Below, piece after piece: positions 28,709 through 35,035 of a stretch of DNA of 35,035 nt. The stretch is from Chondrus crispus (taxonomy: Eukaryota > Rhodophyta > Florideophyceae > Gigartinales > Gigartinaceae): the NCBI RefSeq assembly GCF_000350225.1, contig NW_005178522.1:1-35035 (forward strand), given 5' to 3'. Position numbers and translations under genes: made by a program. Every line of letters starts with the position of its first letter. The first letter of the stretch is position 1. A model generated the notes under the pieces. That model made no database searches, was not told where the DNA came from, and worked only from the letters and a program-made list of their open reading frames with translations.

Positions 28709-30026
28709 TAATCTGGTACTTGATTTATGGATCATATTTTTCTGTTTTAATGAGATATAAGTGATCGTCTTAGTAATTTCAGAGCGAGAAATAACCAACA
28801 GACCCACACGACAAAAAATGGAGAGACGAGGGTTCGTGCGGCCGATCCAAGGGGGTGGAGAAGGTGCTGGATTCAAACCCCATAGACAAATCCTGCAACT
28901 TGAACCGGAGATTGGTATGACGATCAGTAACGAGATATTGCTTTCGTCGGGTAACACTAATTCTGTCGGCAAATCGAAAAATCAGGGAAGCGATTCAGAG
29001 AATGAAGGACAAATTTATGCTGTTCAAGATGAGAAAATGAAAGTTTGGAAGAAAGAGCTACAGCAGAGACTATTTCTCTTGCACCAGAGAAGGAAGGAAT
29101 CTTCTAGTGCGCTGTCGAAAAGAAATACGAGCTCTTATTCGGGTGAGGAGATTTGGATATCGGTGGCCTAGGTGACCTCGGCGACCTACGGATCTTTTTC
29201 TTCCCCTCCGCATCGGCTGTCGGAGGAAAAGAGCTGCGCTTCTTCAATTTTCAGGAGGACATGCCGGAAATTGCGAACAGCGGCCTCGAAACAATGGAAT
29301 TGCCAAAGGTCGCAAACTCAAAGGATTTCTAAAATCGAGTTCAAATTGAGACGGTATCAGCACCAGAATCCAATATCCAAGCTGCTCTCCACTCGGGACG
29401 TCGCTCTGCAATAGGTCTTACGCGCTACACAAAGGTCGTGAAGGGTGCTAAATTCGGGTATATTCGGAATTATATTCAGGCTCTGGCGCGAAAACTGCAC
29501 AGAACGCTCATTTTCCGATCCAACCCTTGAAAAAAGTGAGTGAAAATCATTCGAAACCCATTTTGAGTTTCGAGTCCCTTTTTGCGGGTTCGAAAATGAT
29601 GAGTTTCGAGCCCCTGTTTTGGTACTCGATACTCATAATGAAGATACCGTACGCATGAACAGTTGCAAGCGATTCAGGCATAGAGAGTTGACAACAACGG
29701 CGTAGCAGATAGAAAGAAGAAGACGATACGAGTGAGTCAGCATTAATTTCTGAGTTCCCCTTTATCACTTTTTTCTCTGTCTAATTCTAGCTATGCTTTC
29801 TTAAAAAGACGCTTCCTCACTTGATCGCCTGCACTGCTCTTCCGCTATGTCCTGCTAACTCCATCGCTGCAGGCGCCGCATTTGCAAGTATTCGGATTAT
29901 CTGTCACCCTCGCAATCGCATGCGTGCACGTTCGTTTGTGTAACCCTCCGTTTGCTCCTAATTGGGAGCCCAGGTAAGGGAAACGTTTTTCACATCATGA
30001 CGAAAGTGTTCGTGCGAACAGTCGAG
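28709..30026. other. Intergenic DNA, no convincing gene
   Basis: An open frame at 28761-29171 (136 codons, Lys/Glu/Ser-rich) shows no domain and is not called as a gene. TGAGTTTCGAG occurs at 29564-29574 and again at 29600-29610. Nothing else is recognised. Confidence 0.35.
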
Positions 30027-30064
30027 ATTTGCTGGTCATGGTTCGCGAACCATGACCAGCAAAT
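30027..30064. repeat. Perfect 38-bp palindrome
   Basis: The two 19-base halves are exact reverse complements, with centre TTCGCGAA. The arm includes GCTGGTCATGGTTCG. It would extrude a cruciform with no loop. A near copy follows at 30110-30139. Confidence 0.85.
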
Positions 30065-30109
30065 TATAAACGTCTCTAATTTTAACAAAAAAGTAACAGT
30101 CCATATTTT

Positions 30110-30139
30110 GCTGGTCATGGTTCGCAAACCATGACCAGC
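30110..30139. repeat. Second copy of the palindrome, 13-bp arms
   Basis: Arms GCTGGTCATGGTT and its complement flank CGCA. It differs from the first copy's 30-bp core by one central base. The start-to-start distance of the shared cores is 79 bp. Confidence 0.85.
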
Positions 30140-30314
30140 TACGCAACAGTGGATGAGCTACAGGAAGTCATTTTTATCTAACTCATGCACAGACGTCCCA
30201 AAGTGAAGACCAGAGAGTCTCCTCTTTCCCTTCTGATGTTGGAACTCCTATACTGACATCTTCATGTCGTGATTATTCACAAATTAATTCGGTCATGGAC
30301 GTGAAGGAGACCAA

Positions 30315-32499
30315 GTGGCTCCCAAAGACTTCTGTTATTGGGATTATGAGAGAGTCCGCGTCTGTCATATACCATTTTTGTTCAAAATGATGGCAGAGAG
30401 CCTGCAATCTCATAATTCTCTCGTTATTTCCATGCTTGAAACAAGTGAGGATGGCGTTCTGCATGTAATCCGCGGTCAGACAAGCAGTCAGGTTTTAAAT
30501 CAATTGGTTTATCGCTTCAAGGCTAACGGAAACTGGGATGGGCGCGTTCCATTTCTGGAAAGCAGCGGAATCATGCAGAAGCGGAGATACAAGTGCCTCG
30601 GAGTGAAGCATTGTGCGCTGGTACCATCTTCATTTAGCGGGAGAAGCCATGGGAATATTGAAACGTTTGAGGAGCTTCTTTCCGAACAGAGGGAGAGGAA
30701 GGATGGTAGCGCTTCTGCGCAGCACACCGCTAAGCGTTTGGCAAGGGCTCTGTTTTTGTCGGTGCAAAAAAAGTCAACAGTGCCGGTGGGTATTGTCAAT
30801 ACATCAGGACTCCAACCGCATCACAAGGAGCTCCAGGGGTAGTGCAAAAATGTCGAGGAGTCCCTAAATTGAGGAAAACAGATCCACTGGAGAGTATTTC
30901 CTTGGTTGTTCTGGTTTTCGAAAGGGAGATGGGGATAAACGGTCTAGCATCGAAGGTTGGGCGTCGCGAAAGCACTCATCTCAATCTCTATATGCGTTGA
31001 CAGATGAGGCTCTCGTTGAATTGCAAGAGATGTTACATAGCGGGAGAGTCGCAGACTGCAGCAAAGAGGACTGTATGTTCTTCCTCAGCAAGGGAAAGAG
31101 AACTGCTCAATGTCTGGATCACGGAACATCTCTTATCGAGACTAGGGCTTGCCCTGTAAATTTAATCCTCAGGCAACCGGTCCGTGAGGTGTCGTGCGAT
31201 ACCGACGGTCTACAAAAGAGGTGATATATTGCGAGGACTGCCTCGAGAACAAAACACAATTTGTTTTGCCTACTTTCAAGGAATACACAACCATCCCCCG
31301 CCACCCCGGCCTATATCCTCTTTCGCGAGAGATACCATTATGGTCGAAGAAGCTCGCAAGTCGAGAGGAGCCCCCGCAGCCCACATCAAATTGGAGGTTT
31401 ACAAGAAACTATTGCATAGCTTTGGAGCTAGAGGTTCCGGGGTTTCTGTAAGTGACCACAGAATTTACGAAATCTGCAGGGCAATGCAATGTAGCGCAAA
31501 AGAAAGAGAAAGCATTGGAACTTTGTTTGAAATGGCAGCGGATGAGAAAAACGAATATGTGAGAGAAGCCAGAACTGTGGAAAAAAGAGGAGCGGTGGTT
31601 CTTTTTAGCAACTAATTCAATGATCGCAAAAGGAGGGACGTCATCTTGCTTTGCCGGAGATGCGACCTTCAAGACATTGGAAAATGACGTTTCTATTGTG
31701 AAGGTTGTCATGTCGACAAAAGAAAGTTTCAAGCCATTTCGAATGTCGGCTAAAGTTTCGTGATATTTATACAATGTTGTAGCACAAGCTCATCCCGGCC
31801 TTTCAGAAACGATGGGAATTGTCGTCGCCAGATTCATGATGAACCGACTTACGCGTGATTCGTACTGTTTGGGATGGAAACTGTTCCTGGATCACATGCA
31901 GACATACTGGGGAAGAGCTGTGAGTGCGCCGCAAAGTTTATGCTTAATACGCGTTCCATACGTGTTTAATCTAGACCAATGCGGGATCCGGTGCATCGAA
32001 TTCAGGTCAATAACTACTGACTTCGATGCCGCTGAAATAGAAGGAATTGCCCTGGCCCTTCAATCGAAAATCAGAGGTTCAGCACGTATGCATGTGGAGA
32101 ACATCATGATTGGTTGTACTGTTCATTTTGACAGGGATGCATGGCGACGAGCGGCCCGACTACCGGTGAATATCAGAGATGTGTTCTATAGAACGATGAT
32201 GAAAATGCGCAACTGCAGAAGCACTGTGGAAGCAAACGAGGCTCTGGTCTACGTCAGATCGCCTGGACAGGTCTTGGACAGATTGGGTACTAAAATACCC
32301 CTTCAAGACATTGGCCATTACAGTGTTTTCAAATATGGCTTATCAAAATTTCCGCACTGGATTTCAGGACACAGACATCGTTGAGAGCCAAAATAGGAGA
32401 GGACATCACATCTGTGGCGTGCAGATAAATCCAGCCATTGCCGCCAAACGACGCGAAGATCTCGACAAAATTTCAGTCGAAGAATCGCTTGGATTGGAT
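30315..32499 (+). pseudogene. Decayed MULE-type (Mutator-like) transposase
   Basis: Coding fragments in changing frames. 30315-30842 has a FLYWCH-like Cys/aromatic pattern (YRFKANGNWDG then YKC and HCALV). About 30890-31224 contains LGCSGF. 31184-31615 contains GIHNHPPPPRP, a common pre-catalytic phrase in MULE proteins. The DDE core follows: GDATFKT (Asp codon 31659-31661), TTDFDAAE, GCTVHF and TDIVESQNRRGH with the third acidic residue. Breaks: frame changes between 30842 and 31184, at the A-run 31581-31586, and near 32360; a TGA at 31761-31763. The C-terminus is cut off by the LTR of element 2 at 32500. Such an enzyme would cut and paste terminal-inverted-repeat elements; this copy cannot. 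No terminal inverted repeats were identified. Confidence 0.65.
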
Positions 32500-33091
32500 T
32501 GTGGTATAACTACCTTCGTCCCGACCACTCGGAACGAGGGGGGTTAGAGGTAAGGGAGCGCGCGACGCTGGGTAACCCACGCGAGCGCGAACCGTACGGA
32601 AGGACTCGAAAAGAGGGAAGGCTCACGTGGCCGGTGACGCGCAGCCGGTCGGTGGTGTCAGATCCGGACGGCCGGTCACGGGTTAGAAGCCTGAGACTTA
32701 GAGGTAAAACCGGACGGAGTTAGCAAAAAGCCGTAAAGGGAAGGGAGGCGAGTCTGCCCCCGTTTACTGGAACGGGGCAGGTGCCCCTGGTCTTAACCCC
32801 TCAGTGGGACGCCAGGACACCTGTCCCGCTACAGTAGCTGTTACATACTGTATACCAGCTACTGTACTAAATTGGCTAATTTGTGCCATTAACCACTAAT
32901 TGCTAATTACTTACCGGATGGTCGCACACGTGTGCCCGTGGCCACGGCCGGCGCCAACGGTTGTGTCACGTGTACGCCGTGGAGGTACTACTGTGCTCGC
33001 AGCGGGCGCGTGCACGATTACTACAGTAGTAACCGCCCGTCTCGGGGGTTCTCATCTCCCACCGGGGGTCGCGGTGTGGAGTTGTACCACA
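32500..33091 (-). repeat. 3' LTR (element sense) of retrotransposon 2
   Basis: 592 bp from TGTGGTATAAC to GTACCACA. It shares with LTR 1 the TGTRGTATAA start, an ACGAGGGGGG block, the GGTAAAACGGACGG-like block, and the TACCACA end. A hairpin with perfect 10-bp arms ACAGTAGCTG lies at 32831-32840 and 32856-32865, in the place of the LTR 1 hairpins. Confidence 0.75.
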
Positions 33092-33105
33092 GACCCCCTT
33101 CCTTA
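33092..33105 (-). promoter_or_regulatory. Polypurine tract of retrotransposon 2
   Basis: The element strand reads TAAGGAAGGGGGTC directly before the LTR. It gives the orientation of element 2. Confidence 0.55.
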
Positions 33106-33216
33106 CTTCGCGACACGTCCTCGTCGCGGCCGGGGGTTGACATGACCGGCTGGCAGGGTGTTCCATCCGTACGGAGAAGTCCGCGCCGACCACGGGGGCG
33201 CGGGCGGGCTGCGGCC

Positions 33217-33254
33217 AACTCCATGGGGGAGCCCATGGAGTTTTTGGTATTTAA
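33217..33254 (+). promoter_or_regulatory. Hairpin and TATA-like box ahead of the antisense ORF of element 2
   Basis: Perfect 11-bp arms AACTCCATGGG (33217-33227 and 33232-33242) flank a 4-base loop, followed by TATTTAAC at about 33248. The ORF starts about 130 bp further on, after a pyrimidine-rich leader. This would suit a promoter for plus-strand transcription; inferred from position only. Confidence 0.35.
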
Positions 33255-33381
33255 CCGCGTCGGATCCCCTGGCGCGGCAATGGGTCCCCTCACGCTTTCC
33301 TTTTCTCCCACCTCACTTCACACCACGCACCCCATTACCTCCACTTCCAAATCTCACCCCCTCCTACCGTCCTCCCCCCGC

Positions 33382-35035
33382 ATGGATAACCGATCATCCG
33401 AGCGGGGTCGCCCCCCTCGGGCTCAGCCCCCTGCGGCGCCAGCCGCGCCGGTACCGACCTTTCACCCGGCGCTGGCGGCGGGTCCCGGGGGTCGAAACGC
33501 GACGAGCATCGCGGCTCCGCGGGTGCGGGCTTCGGGCGCGGGGGTCCTTCCCTCGCGCGGCCCTACCGCCGTCCAAGGTCCCCTGCCGCGCCCTCTGCGC
33601 TCCGCCCCGGCTCCCCACGTCGGCGAGACGACCGTACTGAGACGGTCCCCCGACTGGGCTGTAGCCGCGGGGCAGGCGACGGCCGGCGCGGATAACCACC
33701 CGGTACCGCCGGATCCGTACGCGGCCACGCCCCCGGCGACCGAGCCTCCGCCGTCCAGCTGGCTCCGGACGGGTGTACGTGCCGTGCGGGGTTTGCTACC
33801 CGGGGCCGAGTTAGACCACCGGATTCCCCGAGGCGGTCGCAACCCCTCACAGGCGCAGCCGCCGATGTCCGCCGAGGCGTACATCGCGACGGCCTTCCCC
33901 GATGCCGCTCGGTTTGGGGCCATCCCCAGGCGACGGGGTATCCGTACGCCCTCCCCTCGCGGTCGAATCCGCCAAGACAACCGCGCGGCCGCTTGGAGGA
34001 CCCGCTGGGTCCACGTGCCCCACCGCGTGATGGCGGACTCCCGCTCGGATCTCCTGTACATCCGCTGTGCGGGGGAGGACCGGTACCATTCGCGGTTGTT
34101 CGACCTCTTCGAGAGGTTCGGCGGGGACGTGGATCCTAAGCCCCACGTGCAGTTGGTGGCATTCCCCCGCCCGTTCGACCGGTGGTACAGCGTGGCTAAC
34201 CGTGTGCGGTGGGGCGAGAATTCCGCCAAGGAGAGCCGGCTGCGGTGCCGCCGCGCCGATGCGTACTTCCACATGTGGCATACGACGGAATTCTTCGCCG
34301 TGCCCACAGGGGCCAGGGGGCAGCTATACCCAGCCCTACCGAGCGGTTGGAGCAATCTGGAAGCTCCGCAGTACCTCTGCGTACCCACGCCCAGCGTGCT
34401 GGCTTATGCCGCAGCGCGGTGGATGCCGGACGGTTCCTTCGGGCGAGAAGCGACGCCCGGGATGCGTCGACTGATCGACGCCATCCTGCTCTCGGAGTGG
34501 GCCGTCCTGGCGTTGCTGTGTTTCCTACACGCCGCACGGGACGGCCTCCCGTTCTTCACCAAGTGCCCGGACCCTCGCCTAGCGAGCCGGACCGGGAACG
34601 AGCCCGGCGAGCGAGGCTCTCTCTTCCGTTTGTCGGCGGGGCTTCTGCAGCTCATCCGATCGGTCGGGGTGGCCGCCATCCTCGAGGGGACGTCGTTCGA
34701 CCCGGTTGGCGCGGAGGCCATCCTCGATTTTTCCGAACGGTTGGACTGGTCCCTCCCGGAGCGCCGCGACTTTGTGTGGTACAGTTGGGCCCGCGGCTGT
34801 TCCCTGCGGATGCCGCATTGGGATGGCACGTCGGCGGAGGCCGACCACTGGTACGACCCCCTGCCCGACCACGGGTCGCCGTCGTACGGGGCGGTCATCG
34901 CCTCCGGTGACGGGTGGGGCGCCGCGGTTGCTTCCGCCGGGACCCCCGCCGGACCGTCCGTCGGGTCTCTGCCCGCGTCGACCGAGTCGGTCCTACTGAT
35001 GCCGGGGGAACCGGCCCTTGGAGAGGGCCTTCCAG
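33382..35035 (+). CDS. Long antisense ORF of retrotransposon 2, partial, function unknown
   Basis: Opens with ATG at 33382 and stays open for 551 codons to the window edge, so it is incomplete. It lies on the strand opposite to the element, 291 bases inside the LTR. Residues 1 to about 150 are Pro/Ala/Arg-rich and probably disordered. The rest looks folded, with many Trp, Phe and Leu residues (for example LFDLFERFGGD, WYSVANRVRWGEN, LSEWAVLALLCFLH). The hydrophobic LSEWAVLALLCFL stretch is probably buried rather than membrane. No family is recognised, and no clear similarity to the core of the 762-codon ORF of element 1 can be seen by eye. Same place, same strand and same overall layout suggest an equivalent cargo gene. 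Confidence 0.65.
   Translation, partial: MDNRSSERGRPPRAQPPAAPAAPVPTFHPALAAGPGGRNATSIAAPRVRASGAGVLPSRGPTAVQGPLPRPLRSAPAPHVGETTVLRRSPDWAVAAGQATAGADNHPVPPDPYAATPPATEPPPSSWLRTGVRAVRGLLPGAELDHRIPRGGRNPSQAQPPMSAEAYIATAFPDAARFGAIPRRRGIRTPSPRGRIRQDNRAAAWRTRWVHVPHRVMADSRSDLLYIRCAGEDRYHSRLFDLFERFGGDVDPKPHVQLVAFPRPFDRWYSVANRVRWGENSAKESRLRCRRADAYFHMWHTTEFFAVPTGARGQLYPALPSGWSNLEAPQYLCVPTPSVLAYAAARWMPDGSFGREATPGMRRLIDAILLSEWAVLALLCFLHAARDGLPFFTKCPDPRLASRTGNEPGERGSLFRLSAGLLQLIRSVGVAAILEGTSFDPVGAEAILDFSERLDWSLPERRDFVWYSWARGCSLRMPHWDGTSAEADHWYDPLPDHGSPSYGAVIASGDGWGAAVASAGTPAGPSVGSLPASTESVLLMPGEPALGEGLP

Larger units (their letters stand above)
32500..35035 (-). mobile_element. Second LTR retrotransposon, partial, related to the first
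   Basis: It begins with an LTR similar in start, end and layout to the LTRs of element 1, and continues beyond the window. The purine run inside the LTR (element strand AAGGAAGGGGG before TC and TGTGG) shows that its sense is minus, as for element 1. Gag and pol are therefore expected outside the window to the right. It inserted into the MULE relic. Confidence 0.75.

Noticed and set aside
28761..29171. 136-codon plus-strand frame after the YR gene
   Set aside because: No domain, Lys/Glu/Ser-rich, no start or end signals that stand out; left as intergenic.
34209..34999. Plus-strand frames of 97-233 codons inside element 2
   Set aside because: They overlap the much longer open frame from 33382 in other frames and are taken as shadows of it.

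Overview
This is a stretch of eukaryotic nuclear DNA dominated by mobile elements. The signs are a chromovirus-type Ty3/gypsy LTR retrotransposon, a relic of a MULE transposase, single-exon genes with AATAAA signals, several minisatellites, and no bacterial operons or ribosome binding sites. The organism cannot be named from the sequence. Intron-poor genes among gypsy and MULE elements would suit a red alga or another protist; a fungus is possible. That is inference. Host DNA is moderate to AT-rich, while the two LTR elements are strongly GC-rich.

Left part (1-11461). A very large single-exon gene (514-6393) joins two N-terminal C2H2 zinc fingers, a tyrosine recombinase (YR) domain, a complete RecQ-type helicase with its zinc module, and a Cys-rich tail. 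It is followed by a 26-bp minisatellite (6719-7250), a cluster of five copies of one 15-bp motif in both orientations (7438-7843), a small RING-H2 protein gene (8961-9392), and a 93-bp minisatellite with a hairpin in each unit (10123-10760).

Centre (11462-28676). A second YR gene, of a different kind (Myb/SANT-like N-terminus plus YR), has been cut in two by a 15.35-kb LTR retrotransposon (12211-27562, minus strand). The two halves still join in frame. In its own sense the element reads: 5' LTR (26970-27562), primer binding site, gag, a -1 frameshift signal, then protease/reverse transcriptase/RNase H/integrase/chromodomain, which is broken by a TGA in the protease motif. A further 6.8-kb module follows, then the 3' LTR (12211-12834). 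The module carries a 762-codon ORF on the opposite strand and eleven 57-bp tandem repeats, and a copy of the pol tail plus polypurine tract stands at both of its ends. The LTRs nearly match over about 390 bp but differ strongly in the U3 part, and no target-site duplication is visible.

Right part (28677-35035). A spacer contains a perfect 38-bp palindrome and a near copy of it. Next comes a decayed MULE transposase (30315-32499), truncated by the LTR of a second, related retrotransposon (32500 to the window edge). The second element also has a long ORF on the opposite strand just inside its LTR (33382 to the edge). An antisense cargo ORF between pol and the 3' LTR therefore looks like a trait of this retrotransposon family.

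The three candidates most worth following are the YR-RecQ fusion, the antisense-ORF module with its duplicated pol-tail/PPT borders, and the split Myb-YR gene.
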